From positions 29,790,854 to 29,854,853 of the forward strand of contig NC_069126.1 of assembly GCF_026914265.1 (NCBI RefSeq): a stretch of DNA of 64,000 bases, given 5' to 3'. The first letter of the stretch is position 1. The number at the start of each line of letters is the position of its first letter. Shown here in pieces: positions 53,001 through 62,231 of this stretch. The notes under the pieces were generated by a model. It searched no databases. It was given only the letters and a program-made list of their open reading frames with translations, and was not told where the DNA came from. The position numbers and the translations under genes were made by a program. This DNA is from Mya arenaria (lineage: Eukaryota > Mollusca > Bivalvia > Myida > Myidae).

Positions 53001-53090
53001 TAGAGGTGGAACACGTCAATTCAAGAGTTGCGTTTTCTTGGACTGTAAAACCTCCAAACGTGCCATTCCCCGACAAGTTTATGCTGAGAA
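34870..53090 (-). CDS. Gene B: paralogous seven-Ig/one-FN3 receptor with tyrosine-motif tail (multi-exon gene span)
   Basis: Exons: 53090-52737, 45041-44709, 42760-42470, 41763-41464, 41269-40991, 37983-37693, 37456-37133, 37026-36727, 36616-36470, 36263-36242, 35847-35759, 35388-35373 and 35005-34870 (stop TGA). They give 960 residues in one frame. Domain order and intron phases match gene A exon for exon; lengths differ only in Ig3 (-6 nt), TM (+6 nt) and the terminal exon. The first intron is 7.7 kb against 1.2 kb in A because of inserted transposons. No frame break, so both copies may be active. Confidence 0.85.
35373..35388 (-). CDS. Gene B 16-nt micro-exon
   Basis: Same 16 nt as gene A 4954-4969 between gtttcag and GTAGGA. 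It keeps the frame to the last exon. Confidence 0.7.
35759..35847 (-). CDS. Gene B exon: tyrosine-motif exon (ITIM/ITAM-like)
   Basis: 89 nt, acceptor aattcag, donor TTGA|GTAAGT. PFAEISGDNDAVTYETVSAK then NNTPVYDIL: both tyrosine motifs and their spacing are kept. Confidence 0.82.
36242..36263 (-). CDS. Gene B 22-nt micro-exon (GSRSRPT)
   Basis: Flanked by tttacag and GTAAGT. Same length and peptide as gene A 5823-5844. Confidence 0.75.
36470..36616 (-). CDS. Gene B exon: transmembrane helix
   Basis: 147 nt, acceptor cttacag, donor GAAG|GTACGA. VAAIAGGVTVVVITMVVIVV is followed by VFCIIRNHYSVSCAFKVTRK. Two codons longer than in gene A. Confidence 0.88.
36727..37026 (-). CDS. Gene B exon: fibronectin type III domain
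   Basis: 300 nt, acceptor gatttag, donor AAAG|GTATAG. AVLSWIAGSNNGSPQTFHIS, then RSYFVKCYAMNIAGDSGKH. Membrane-proximal. Confidence 0.9.
37133..37456 (-). CDS. Gene B exon: Ig-like domain 7 without the canonical cysteine pair
   Basis: 324 nt, acceptor ctttcag, donor ACCA|GTATAA. LQYTVVAYPVP and GVYSLSVKNG lack both core cysteines. FVWKRCFGRNIC keeps the Trp and a close Cys pair. Confidence 0.84.
37693..37983 (-). CDS. Gene B exon: Ig-like domain 6
   Basis: 291 nt, acceptor ttctag, donor ACAT|GTACGT. TFTCMVDSNPPSTINIKKDG and GLYTCDGSNQF. Strand-C Trp replaced by Ile as in gene A. Confidence 0.87.
38000..39430. other. Gene B intron between Ig5 and Ig6, distal part
   Basis: AT-rich and non-coding. 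The corresponding gene A intron is only about 0.5 kb, so most of this is inserted sequence. A short hairpin ('cagtgaaaatatcaatttgg' and its partner) lies near 38569-38600. Confidence 0.5.
39600..39650. repeat. Short near-perfect hairpin
   Basis: 'tattttcactcgtggc' faces 'gccactcgtgaaaata' across ttc; likely an end of a small palindromic element. Confidence 0.65.
39913..40690. mobile_element. Large foldback element in a gene B intron
   Basis: The outer arms (about 39913-40135 and 40465-40690) are near-perfect inverted repeats. An inner pair (about 40307-40365 and 40389-40452) extends the stem to a small loop near 40366-40388. The left arm carries an extra ~170 bp. Ends read cacagtggcttgatgac and gtcatcaagccacggtg. 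No coding; absent from gene A. Target duplication not resolved. Confidence 0.8.
40991..41269 (-). CDS. Gene B exon: Ig-like domain 5
   Basis: 279 nt, acceptor cctttag, donor CAGT|GTATGT. VNYSCSFILGNP, IVWTRSIDSRQW, GMYTCTATNQM. Confidence 0.87.
41464..41763 (-). CDS. Gene B exon: Ig-like domain 4 lacking the second core cysteine
   Basis: 300 nt, acceptor tctgcag, donor CAGT|GTAAGT. IISCTSYANPPLVTYTWS is followed by GQYTLTVTNTMDQTG, with Leu at the F-strand Cys position as in gene A. Confidence 0.86.
41800..42060 (-). pseudogene. Decayed fragments of the Ig4 exon in the gene B intron
   Basis: PSTAALLVDNRELTISCTSS and PTCTTSGTTISTTAIQV, the counterparts of 9780-10045. They are slightly closer to the parent exon than the gene A version. 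Confidence 0.5.
42470..42760 (-). CDS. Gene B exon: Ig-like domain 3
   Basis: 291 nt, acceptor tcataaag, donor TCTGT|GTAAGT. LTCSSTGNPSPTYTWTYPDG, then GGVTCTARNTLSP. Confidence 0.87.
42761..44269. other. Gene B intron between Ig2 and Ig3
   Basis: Non-coding, collinear with 11419-12839. Nothing else seen. Confidence 0.55.
44270..44680 (-). pseudogene. Array of decayed partial copies of the Ig2 exon 3' half (gene B)
   Basis: The same series as 12840-13245, with blocks such as 'cagccaatccccccgttg' and 'acttacaacgaacatcaaag', upstream of the functional donor-side sequence. Confidence 0.55.
44709..45041 (-). CDS. Gene B exon: Ig-like domain 2
   Basis: 333 nt, acceptor tttatag, donor CAAT|GTAAGT. 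HFRCETSAGNPQ, KWYKDNGT and GVYCRAKNGG give an intact Cys-Trp-Cys triad. Confidence 0.88.
45042..48627. other. Enlarged gene B intron 1 (right part)
   Basis: About the first 0.8 kb aligns with gene A intron 1. The rest is inserted. 46680-46985 is a bivalve-type dispersed repeat in two tandem parts ('gggccagtttgacgcaag', 'ccaaatatcaa' twice). No gene recognised. Confidence 0.5.
46680..46985 (+). repeat. Dispersed repeat fragment
   Basis: Two similar halves share 'cactacatgaggctacatac'-like and 'ccaaatatcaa' blocks, as seen in a widespread bivalve repeat. Non-coding. Confidence 0.45.
48636..49646. mobile_element. 1,011-bp non-autonomous hAT-type element
   Basis: Perfect terminal inverted repeats tagggatgcaaacgaat at both ends, flanked by the identical 8-bp duplication gtttgaag (48628-48635 and 49647-49654). 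Subterminal 'attcgaatattcgaatattcg' repeats sit at both sides. No transposase frame. 8-bp target duplications are the hAT signature. It lies in intron 1 of gene B. Confidence 0.9.
49655..51280. other. Gene B intron 1, unassigned part
   Basis: AT-rich. A short minus-strand frame at 50182-50406 looks coding-like (FQPNYLLGVTLKEQFVYEQC), but I recognise no family and it has no support as an exon. Confidence 0.3.
51400..51955 (+). pseudogene. Dead Tc1/mariner transposase fragment
   Basis: Broken frames carry Tc1-family signatures: RHRLHAAYFQARRPAVRPP at about 51508, VIEHDMYGGPSVVVWDEVSY then DGSTDSYT at about 51730-51800, and SLNGVRYRDEIYDEYVRPYA then GAIGNNFV at about 51830-51915. Stops and frameshifts throughout, and the last catalytic region is lost. 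Confidence 0.82.
52087..52495 (+). repeat. Pair of ~155-bp direct repeats
   Basis: 52087-52240 and 52343-52495 share 'acggcacc', 'aactgtcaatcatagt', 'gagggcagagcgatctatga' and 'atgtttatattc'. They are separated by about 100 bp. Origin unknown. Confidence 0.8.
52660..52745 (-). repeat. Short version of the splice-donor minisatellite (gene B)
   Basis: About three 22-bp units, for example ATTATAGTCGTAACAAGTAT on the minus strand, directly follow the Ig1 exon donor. The gene A version is expanded to about fifteen. Confidence 0.75.
52737..53090 (-). CDS. Gene B exon: N-terminal Ig-like domain 1
   Basis: 354 nt, acceptor attttacag, donor CAA|GTATGT, phase 1-1. It reads LSINLSGNGTFGGFTVQENA, LELTCSTSTD, then DVWFCLAEGGD. 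The cysteine pattern is that of gene A. The signal-peptide start was not found upstream. Confidence 0.82.
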
Positions 53091-53379
53091 CTGTAAAATA
53101 GTATAGAAACGTTACTTAATATTCGTTTGTTCATCAACCTGCAAATCAAAGCAAAGGCAATTTTATTTAAAAGAACTTTCCGCAACACTCCTGATGATCT
53201 AATAAATAAAGGTACTGAAATAAGTGATATACTGAATGCAGGGATTTAGGCCTTATTTTGAAGGATGCTGCAATGTGTAGGTAAATATCCATTTAACGTA
53301 CAAGACGCAAATGGAGAGAGAATGTTACTTGCAGGACAATATGAGGTTGATTTAAAGTGTGGAGAAGGGATGCAGTAAG

Positions 53380-54190
53380 AGGTTTGGACGTGGGTCTTGC
53401 ATCCGTATTGTTATATATCATGTGCATAGTAATGCTAGACCATTCCCGTTCACACCCGGACATTACCAACTATTTCCTATTTATATGGGTATATGCAGCA
53501 TTCCATAATTGTTAAACTCTAAGTTGGATCTTGAACTTTTAGGTAGGGTATGAAAAGAAACATTGCCTGAATGTTTGACACACACGATGATTTATTTTAG
53601 AATCCCTATGTGCATGACAAAGTTGCAGAACGTAGACAGATGCTCTAAGTGCATACATGTAGAATTTCAAAATGTTTTAACTTTAAGTGTGACCTTGCAT
53701 TTTATGGTAGGATTGTGGGTCTTGCACCCGATCCATGTCCTTTATGTACCAAATACGTGTGCCAATTATTTTTCAAAATTCCACCGTGCACTGGACACGA
53801 ACAACTATACTGTATATGCATAAATGCAGCATTCCATGATGACAAACATGAATGACATTTGACCTTTAAGGTAGGTGGGTCGTTATTGCAGGCAAATCGT
53901 CGCCTTTTTTACCGAATAATTTCAAAATGACTTCATGCATAATAATGTTGCAGCCCGGACTCGACCATTTATACTATATTTGCATATATACAGTATTTCA
54001 CAATGATTCGACTCTAAATGTGACCTTGGACTTTTAGGAAGGGCCATGTGTCTTGCACGAGAAACATTGTCTTTGTATATCGAACGTATGTGCCAATCTG
54101 TTTTAATTCCCTCCCCGCATGGCAAATTCACAGCCTAGACACGACCAACTATACTGTATATGCATATAGCGAACACAACATAATGACCTG
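53380..54190 (+). repeat. Array of the 'tgaccttga' repeat (unit 2)
   Basis: About five degenerate units of the same family as 20830-22345, in the same orientation and in the same position upstream of the receptor gene. Probably duplicated with it. Confidence 0.8.
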
Positions 54191-54199
54191 CAAATGCAA

Positions 54200-54820
54200 A
54201 AGGTAATATTAACAATTAGAAATAATGGCTACGCAGTATCTCCGCCATATTGTTGAAACTGTACACAAAACCATGCATTTGTAACCTCAAGCAACACTAT
54301 CAAAACCGGTTTCGAAACTGCTGAAACCATTGAAACTAAAACTGAAACTGGTTTGGTATCAACAAAAACGCCCATAGTATGTGTCGCTGCGTCTAGTATA
54401 TATTATACAGTAGAAATAAATTATGGTCAGTCTTCACTTTCGCATTCAACAATACCATAAACGAAAGTTAATACAGACTATGTTAGTTCGAGTAAATGTC
54501 TTATTTCAATAAATTTAATATAAGTTCGTATAAAATTGTGTAAAACAATTTCTAGCCGTTTAACTTATTCAAATAATGCTGCGTTATCGTACGTTTGTTT
54601 GCGTCAAACTTTGAAATAAAAAATATCAGTAATGCGACTGCACATAATAATGCCAAACAATGTCTTAACCCTGGCCTGAAAAATCCCAGCTTCTTTATAC
54701 TGAGAAAAATGTGTCCATCAAATACTTGTTCGAAATGAATCGAAAAGTGGATCGAACATTTTCGATCAACTCGATCGATCGAAAATGCGATCGTTTTTGA
54801 CACTCTCTACGGTGTTAATT
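54200..54820. other. Unassigned upstream flank of gene B
   Basis: AT-rich. A minus-strand frame at 54552-54803 with a hydrophobic stretch (HCLALLCAVALLIFFIS) is not conserved in unit 1 and is not called as a signal exon. Confidence 0.3.
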
Positions 54821-54824
54821 CTCA

Positions 54825-55010
54825 AATGGCTTTTAGCCGATATACAAGACTGGAATGTAGCATGAATGAGCCAGCTTTATACAATTATACAGTGCTAGCT
54901 ACAAATCACTAACTGTGAAATTATGCGTGAATGTACTTTTGTGACCTTGAGTAAAAAGGAAGTGCATATATGTAAACAACAAGATGGCTCACGCAGAGCA
55001 AAAGATTAAA
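54825..55010. promoter_or_regulatory. Conserved upstream block of gene B (matches 25385-25625)
   Basis: Keeps 'gtagcatgaatgagccagct', GGAAGTG and 'caagatggctcacgcag'. A candidate promoter or enhancer for the receptor gene; inferred from conservation between the duplicates only. Confidence 0.35.
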
Positions 55011-55365
55011 GATGCACTATTACTTTCAAATAAGATTTACCACAATTAATCATATTGTTTTGATATTCCAAAAAGGATGAATACATGTCGAAAACAATGG
55101 TTCTTATAAAGGATACCGAATTTAATTTGAAAGAAATAAGCATAAAACACGGTGTTTCTACCTTAAGAGACAATAGTAGACCATAGTAAATATTTTAGCA
55201 TTCACCAATCCGCTTTCTGCTATTTAATACACGGTTACAATCTTTTTATCAGTAAGTAATATTGTCAATAAATGCATTATTTGAGAAGTAGTTAAAGGTT
55301 TATCAGCTAACATTGATGTTTGTTGTACATGTGTATGTATTGATTTTGAATAAGAATGTCGCTTT
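55005..55365 (+). repeat. Dispersed ~350-bp MITE-like repeat, direct copy
   Basis: Third copy of the repeat at 15294-15657 and 22505-22842. It begins 'aaagatgcactattac' and ends 'gaatgtcgcttta'. It interrupts the duplicated upstream block after 'gcagagc'. Confidence 0.7.
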
Positions 55366-55384
55366 AGCATAATAATGGAGTTTA

Positions 55385-56105
55385 CATGCATTCATCCACT
55401 GTAAGTGTTATTTTTGTTTTATTAGGTTTTATAACCATATTATTTAGGTCCACATAAGGAGAAATCCACATAATTCATCATAAAAATAAACAAAGTTTTA
55501 TTAAATCAAAATCATGTTTAAAAATGCATAATCTCTTATAACTACACTATTGTCTGATTAGCATTGCGCAAATAAAGCATATAATCATTGCATCAATGTC
55601 ACTAAAACGCATCATTAATTCAACTAATATATATATAATTTATAAAAGATAGCCGATACCTTGGCTGCAAAGAATAGTTCCAAATAATAGAAATAGCTCC
55701 ATATTGTAACCACATGTATAATTCTCCACACACATTAAATAAGGAAACTAAAACAAAGTTGTATTCCTTTAAGGAAGTAAAAACGGAGGTTAAGTGCTTT
55801 TTAACATTTATGTTTTTGCTACAGCGCTTATATTTATCACACAATACTTGGTTTTAAGTTAAATGATAAAAATGAACTGAAATTGGCTGGACCAGATTGG
55901 CCATTATGGACCGTTTGTACTTCCTAGAATGTTGACAGGTTTGCTTAAACATAATGAATTACTTCTTTGATAATAATTGGTATATATTCAACTTTTCTTT
56001 TATAATTATATTCATATGTTCATAATGGAGGTATTGTTTTGAAATTCTGCATTTTGTGTATTTAAACTTTAACTTAAAAACTGAAACTTTGATTGGGGTT
56101 TGATG
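55385..56105. other. Duplicated upstream flank (unit 2)
   Basis: Aligns with 26585-27320. No gene. It marks the right end of the visible segmental duplication. Confidence 0.5.
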
Positions 56106-56269
56106 GCTGCTTTTTAATTTCAATGTGCTACAGTAATGCTCGTATACCACATGAAATGTATAAATTACCGCTATACGAGAACATAGTTAACTGCCTCAAA
56201 AATAGGCTGAATTTTTAAGCGACGAAAGATAATGAAAACTAATTAAAACAGCTGAGTTGAAACTGAAGC

Positions 56270-56660
56270 CATTATAAGAGGAATTAACCAACGTACAACA
56301 GCCATTGCCTTTGGCGAACAAGTAAATATGTGTACCCTTGTGGTGTTGTTATCAACCCATGGGCACCATGGCTAGTCGCAAGCCCAAGTCGAAAGGTATA
56401 TACTCCGACAAGATATACCCCTTTTGGTCTGTTAGAAATAAAACGTCCTTATGTGAGTAGTGTACTTGAGGCATCTTGCCTCAAGAAAGATGCCACAGGA
56501 AGCTTAAAACTGAAAAAAAACACATAATTACTTCTATCAAGTCCTTTCTCAGTTGGCAGTGACAGGACTTGGTGAATGTTTTTATGGTGTGAGAATGAGA
56601 ATGATAAGTAAATCATATACCTTAGCCGAGATATTTGGGATACTGTGAAAGACAAAGAGG
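56270..56660 (+). pseudogene. YqaJ-type nuclease domain fragment
   Basis: YPCGVVINPWAPWLVASPSR, PFGLLEIKRPY, EASCLKKDATGSLKLKK and, after a frame change, QLAVTGLGECF. The G-[LI]-[LV]-E-I-K and Q-x-x-Q-LAVTG spacing are those of YqaJ/lambda-exonuclease-like nucleases found as a second gene of ISL2EU transposons. The 5' part is missing and frames are broken. Confidence 0.75.
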
Positions 56661-56863
56661 ACACATTCTTTGATTTAAATACGTGTGAACGTTAATAATT
56701 TAAAACTGACTGCGTTAAGTATACGGAACAAATTGTATGTAGTTGCATGATATGATATATTATCTATACAAACAATATTTTACAGCAAAATTGTTTGGTT
56801 TCATAATTGCTAAAATAAACTATCAATTACTTTTTTTTCCCACAACTGGTTTACTGAGCCTGC

Positions 56864-57840
56864 TTAAGACAACGGCATTGGCACATCAAATAGATGATAT
56901 TCTTTTAGTCTTCTCTTTACACTTTCAATATGGATTCGTAATTTTGCAATTTGTTTCTTTTCTTTAATTTCAGATTTTGTATTTTTTTGTTTACAACTTG
57001 AAAATGGTGAAGTATTTAGGGTAATATGTTTCTCACTTAATATTTTCTTTATTGTGAAACCTTTGTCAGACATAACATCGTCCAAGAGTCCTGATAGCTT
57101 TGTAATTTCTACATCTGACATACAACCTGTATACAAAGGTGAAAAAATGTCGTCATTCCGTTTAGTGCAATATCTATGAGACATTTAAATGTGCAGTAAC
57201 TTAACTGATTTGAATAAACCTGTGCATTTAGAAAAAGTGAAAATGGTTGTTGCGTTTTTACTTCTGTGCAGTCAATGAATACTCTTGTTTTAGGATACAG
57301 ATATTTGAAACAGTCGGACATATTTTCTTGTAGTATGTCTTTTGGCAGCCAGATTGAAATTCTACCTAATGTTAAATATAAAAACTTTGCCCATGTGACA
57401 ATTTTTCTGCTGACTGTGGCTATTGGGCAATGGAACTGTTCTGCCAAAACTTGCTCTAGCAAACCTACCTTTAAACTACAGAGAAACAAGAACAGTTCAT
57501 TAATAAAGAACATACTTCTTTTTCTACCAAGAGACTTATTGTTTCAGATCCTTCGTGATATTTACCCAACATGTTGCTAGCAGAAGGTTCAATATATTTG
57601 AAAAAGAAAGGAATAAACTATACGTACAAAACCTGTGTAGAATTTAATCAAGCTGTCATCTTAACTAAACAAGAAATCGTTCATATTTGTTTTGAATTTT
57701 TAAATGGACACACTCTTGTTTTTTGTTTTGTTATTGCTCTTTTCAATTTCCCCTTCGTAGGCGACATGCAATGGAACAGCTATTAACATTTCACTGTTTG
57801 ATGGTTGTTCTTCAAATACGTCATTGCTGCTGCTCTTTTA
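56864..57840 (-). pseudogene. DDE-type (DDE_4, PIF/Harbinger/ISL2EU-like) transposase, broken
   Basis: In order on the minus strand: DDSLIKFYTGF, LKVGLLEQVLAEQFHCPIAT, VSRKIVTWAKFLYLTLGRIS, then YPKTRVFIDCTEVK (first catalytic Asp in IDCTE), FSPLYTGCMSDVEITKLSGL, MSDKGFTI (second Asp) and AKLRIHIESVKRRLK (Glu in HIE). A frameshift in an A-run near 57143 and stops upstream of 57513 inactivate it. Confidence 0.82.
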
Positions 57841-57959
57841 TCTGCAAAGAAAAAGGCATATGTTTAATACTGCACTATTCTTAAGGTAAAACTTTCATTT
57901 TAAGGTTTAATGAAAACTATTAAATATATTTTTAGAATACGTTAGTGAAGTTCTTACTG

Positions 57960-58180
57960 TGTTGATGTTGTCTCATGTGTTGCTAGTATCTTCCTCTTAA
58001 GCTCTCTCCTCTTTGGTGTCTTATTCTGCAAGTCAAAAATACTGGGAACAGTATCTGTCTTTAAACGTCTTATGTTTGGAGTCCAACCGTTAGAATCATC
58101 TTTGGTAAAATGTTTTGAACAAACTACTGTTGTTTTAGAAAATCTAAAATATACCATTAATATAAATTTAAGTGTTGTTA
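57960..58180 (-). pseudogene. THAP zinc-finger remnant of the transposase
   Basis: TTVVCSKHFTKDDSNG then RRLKTDTVPSIFDL matches the second half of a THAP domain (C-x2-H plus the VPSIF end). The N-terminal C-x2-4-C half was not found with confidence. It lies upstream of the DDE region on the same strand, so it is the N-terminus of the same transposase. Confidence 0.78.
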
Positions 58181-58250
58181 TTTTCGATTCTTTTTCAATA
58201 AAAAATACACCAAAAACCATTTTAGAAATGAAACACTTTAATATAAAAGC

Positions 58251-58769
58251 AAAAAGTATATTGAAAGAACATTATACCTGTTTCTGTTTATTTGATGAAC
58301 TACATGTATACGATACTATGTATAATAAACATATCTGAAACATAAGCCCCTCGTCTCTGATGATTTTGGCAATCCATTTTTTAGCATAAAATGGTCCATG
58401 CATAATTCCATACGTTTAGGTATCCAAAACATTTGGATACTGTTGTATGCATTTATCATTTGCCGTAAAAATGCAAAAGAAAAACAGAGTGTCGTCTTTG
58501 TTTGTAACGAAACAAACTACAATCATTGAACAGCCACTTTATAAATGTTTATTTAGAAAATCATACAAATATCTTCTTAATTGAATACTTTAATCCTTAA
58601 GTCGTTCCGAAGGTTTAAATTTTAAACCTTTTGACCCAAATTGTATCGGTCCGCGGTTGATTTTTTTATCTTTAAATAAGTTTTCTGCTAGCTGAATTGC
58701 CTCCTTAATAAGAGAGTAATCGTAAAATGTTCAATCTGTGTTTATGTCTCGAAGGATATTCGACATCAT
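58251..58769. other. Unassigned
   Basis: AT-rich, possibly the outer part of the transposon. No coding signal supported. Confidence 0.25.
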
Positions 58770-59220
58770 TTCTATATTTTCTATAGTTTTATTGTATTTT
58801 CATTGTGCCTTTCCACCTGGTTTGGTCAGGACACTTTCAATATTAGACTATATGAAAAGATAGTTTTAAACCTTATTTAGGCGAGCTATATATGATTGCT
58901 GTCTTTGAAATATCTTAATCGTACTTTTAAGAGCCAGCATTTTGCTCCGGCTCGATTCCTTCGTCTACAGGTGATGTTGGTATCCGGTCGTTGAGAACTT
59001 GAATTTTATTCATCAATATGTTTGTTGTTTTATTATATGTTCATTGTGTTCTTCCTCCTAGCTTTTGAACCTTATTAAGGCGAGCCATGTCTGAAAATTG
59101 TCTTTGAATGACTTTATCGTACCTTTTAAGAGCTAGCACTTTTGCTCCGGCTTGATTCCTTCGTTTATAGTTGATATCTGTACCCGGTCGTTGAGAAATT
59201 CAAATAACTTTATTAGTTTA
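58770..59220 (+). repeat. Two-unit ~230-bp tandem repeat
   Basis: Both units carry 'ttaaggcgagc'-like, 'ttttgctccggctcgattcc' and 'tatccggtcgttgagaactt'-like blocks. A second pair ('tgataaatgttgggaca', 'accatataaactt') lies at 59300-59345 and 59518-59565. Non-coding; origin unknown. Confidence 0.75.
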
Positions 59221-59599
59221 TATTTTATTGTTTACTTTATTCTTCATTGATTTGAAGTTGATGCTGGCTTTGATGAAGCTTTTTAATTATTATCATTGAT
59301 AAATGTTGGGACATGTGTGAGATTATAACCATATAAACTTATTCAAGCCTCCAGCAGACTCGTGTTTCAGTGAACTAGATTTCTGATGACCGTTCCAATG
59401 CGGTATTTCCACCATTTATCATATTTGGATGAGTATGTGGTGTTTGTATATGTGTGTTTGCTTTGTTCCTTGCTTACATTTGAATGGTTAACTATGAGGC
59501 TCATATTTCTAATCATTTGATAAATGTTGGGACAAGTCTGAGGGTTAAACCATATAAACTTGAACTCGCGTTTCGCTAAAGGTTCCAAGGCGGTTTTCA

Positions 59600-60690
59600 T
59601 TGTATAAATAATCGAATAATAATCTATACGAAGTAAATAATTTAAGACCGGAATTATAAATATTCTGGTTTTCCAAAGCTAATCCTCCGGTACAAAGAAT
59701 AAATTATACCGTTTTAATATACACACGTTACTTCGGAAACGATAGTGTCATTGGGCTGTTACAAGAATTTCAATAGCTCGAAATATACTTTTTATTTGTA
59801 CCGGCATGGGAAAACCCAGTTACGCGAATTCCGGGCTATATATATATTAACATGCTTGCGTGCCTAATACCGTGTTAAGCTATTGAAATCAGAGTCGGTG
59901 GTGTTCATAAACATCTTAAGTCATTTTTCTGTCAAGTCAAGTTTATCACTGGATCTGATTCTATAACGAATTGTTCAGTTATAGCATTGTGTTATTGTGA
60001 ATTTGTTGTTTGCAGTGACAGTAGACAGTCGGCAATATGACAGCAAAATGAACGCTGTGTTATTATTTTCACCATGGTTATCACTATCATACGTGCAAGG
60101 AGAAAACTGCGTTTCAGTCGCTGATAAAGATGATTGTGTGTTATTCAAACAACTTTCATTATAATTTAAGTATTTTTAGAATTGCTTCATGCATCTTTGT
60201 CGATTCGCTATTTCTTGATTAAAATTAACATTCATTTAGGTAAGCTTTAATTTCTTTTACAGAGGACTAACGGCATTGGTTGAAGCATGATGTTAGTGAA
60301 AGGCCTTGTACTTCACTTGTCGGGGATATTCAGGGCTGAGCGGTAACATGAACATTTACAGCGCCGGATTTCTGATAGGCCGCTGATGGACAAGTATCAT
60401 CATGCGCGCAGTCTTATATAAATATTCCATCAATTGTTGCATTGTCTGTATCTGGGAAAGTTTCCTCCTCAGTTAAATATCATCAATCAAGGGTCAAACT
60501 ACTATGAAGTTGATCATGGAGAAATAATTTAGAATTATTGCTTCCCTTGAGTAGAAGAGTGCATCCTGTTGACACCAGACAACACAGTCGACCGAAGTTT
60601 TATGCGAACCTCGCCATTGTTGTCTGATACCAAGGGGCCCTCTCATCGCACTCAGAGGCATTACATTTACCTATGCATGACAAAATTAAA
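59600..60690. other. Unassigned intergenic DNA
   Basis: At 60049-60165 (plus) an ATG opens a 38-codon frame, MNAVLLFSPWLSLSYVQGEN then CVSVADKDDC, which has a signal-like start and is followed by a stop. There is no family match and no supported splicing; not called as a gene. Confidence 0.25.
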
Positions 60691-61775
60691 CGAACGCCTT
60701 TCCCTCTATGTGCATATATGCATCAAGCCATAACGATTAGCCTTTTGTGTAACCTTGACCTTGGAAGGGATATTGGTTGACATGCATTGCCCTTATGAAG
60801 TGATCAAATGTGCCAAGTAGTTTTAAAATCCTTTCAAGTATGTCAAAGTTGCAGCCCGATACGACCAACTGTACTCTGTTTATATGCATATATAAATTAT
60901 GCCATAATGATTAAACTCTTAGTGTAGTCTTAATCTTTGAAGTAAGGTCGTGGACATTGCACAAGACACCTCGCCCTTATTTATCGAACACATTTTAAAA
61001 TCCGTCCGTGCATGATAAAGTTACAGCCCAGACATGATCAACTATACTCGATCTGTATATATGCAGCATTCCATTATGATACACTTGTGTGACCTTGACC
61101 TTTGAGGTAGGGTCGTGGGTCTTTCACATGACATGTCCTTATTTACCGAACACATGTGCTAAGTAATTTCAAAATACCTCCGTGTATGACAACGGTAAAG
61201 CCCGGACACGAACAACTGTATTTATGTGAATATATGCAGCATTCCATAATGATTAAACTCCAAGTGTGACCTTGAACTTTGAAGTAGGGCTGTGGGCCTT
61301 GCTCGATTATTTATCAAACACATAAGCAAATTTATTTTAAAATCCCTCCACTCATGACAAAGTTACAGCCTGGACACGACCAACTATACAAAATATATCT
61401 GCAATTATGCAGCTTTCAATAATGATACATCTGTAAGTGTGACCTTGAGTTTTTGAGGTAGGGACATGGGTTTTGCCCGCGACACGTCGTCTTTGTGTAC
61501 CTAAGACATGTGCTAAGTACTTTGAAAATCCCTTCGTGTATAAAAAATTTACAGCACGGACACGACCAACTTTATTTATGCAAATATTTTCAGCATTCCA
61601 TAATGATAAAACTCCAAGTGTGTCCTAGAGCTATGAGGAAGGGTCATGGGTCCTGCACGCAACACATCCCCATTATATACTTAACAACGGAGCAAATTAA
61701 CTTAAGAATCCCAACCGGCATGACAAAGGTAGAGCTCGGACACAAAAAAAAACCAGACAGGACGAACCTCTAGAG
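60690..61775 (+). repeat. Array of the 'tgaccttga' repeat downstream of the G6PC-like gene
   Basis: About six degenerate ~165-180-bp units, ending 'aaaaaccagacaggacgaac'. The unit near 61089 contains 'tgtgaccttgacctttgagg', two adjacent AGGTCA-type half-sites on the opposite strand. Confidence 0.85.
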
Positions 61776-61914
61776 AGAAAATGCGATTTTAATATTCCAA
61801 CCTTCATTAGCATAAAAACATGATAAAACATAACTACATACAGTTTTCAATCAAATTGAAAATAATACAGTTTTGACCAGATCAGATTCTGTCACTCAAA
61901 ATCACATTTTTTGT

Positions 61915-62231
61915 TTAATTTGGTTTATCACAATCATCATCGCGCTCCTCAGCTATGATGGTTTCACTTCCAGGTGGTATTTTCCCCGTAGAAAACACAT
62001 TTGTAACGCTCATCGTCGTAAACGTAAGAACTGCAAACTTGAGACACGTGAAAAAATAGTAAAAGATCGCACTATATTGGCCCGGTTTCACATTTTCTGC
62101 CATTTGACAAAGAAATAATGTCAGCCCAACGTGAATGAGTCTGTTGAAATACGGAAGTGACGTCATATTCTCTGACGCGTGAAATCTGGGTATGCTCATT
62201 TCGGAGATGACGTAGTGGAACAGTCCAAGTC
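61915..62231 (-). CDS. Glucose-6-phosphatase-like, last coding exon
   Basis: Acceptor atttcag, stop TAA at 61915-61917. It reads GLGLFHYVISEM, FNRLIHVGLTLFLCQMAENV, KPGQYSAIFYYFFTCLKFAV and LTFTTMSV, aligning with the final membrane helices of G6PC (HVFDSLKPP and FCKSAVVPL positions). A hydrophilic end (EERDDDCDKPN) replaces the usual ER-retention-like C-terminus. The active site lies in earlier exons outside the window. Confidence 0.85.

Larger units (their letters stand above)
56270..58250. mobile_element. Decayed ISL2EU-like (PIF/Harbinger-related) transposon
   Basis: A THAP-DDE transposase on the minus strand and a YqaJ-type nuclease on the plus strand meet tail to tail, the gene pair described for ISL2EU elements. 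Ends and target duplications were not located. Confidence 0.65.

Noticed and set aside
54552..54803. Signal-peptide exon for gene B
   Set aside because: It has a hydrophobic stretch but no counterpart upstream of gene A and no clear phase-1 donor after it.
60049..60165. 38-residue secreted peptide gene
   Set aside because: The start looks signal-like, but length, lack of homologue and lack of splice or poly-A evidence make it a likely chance frame.
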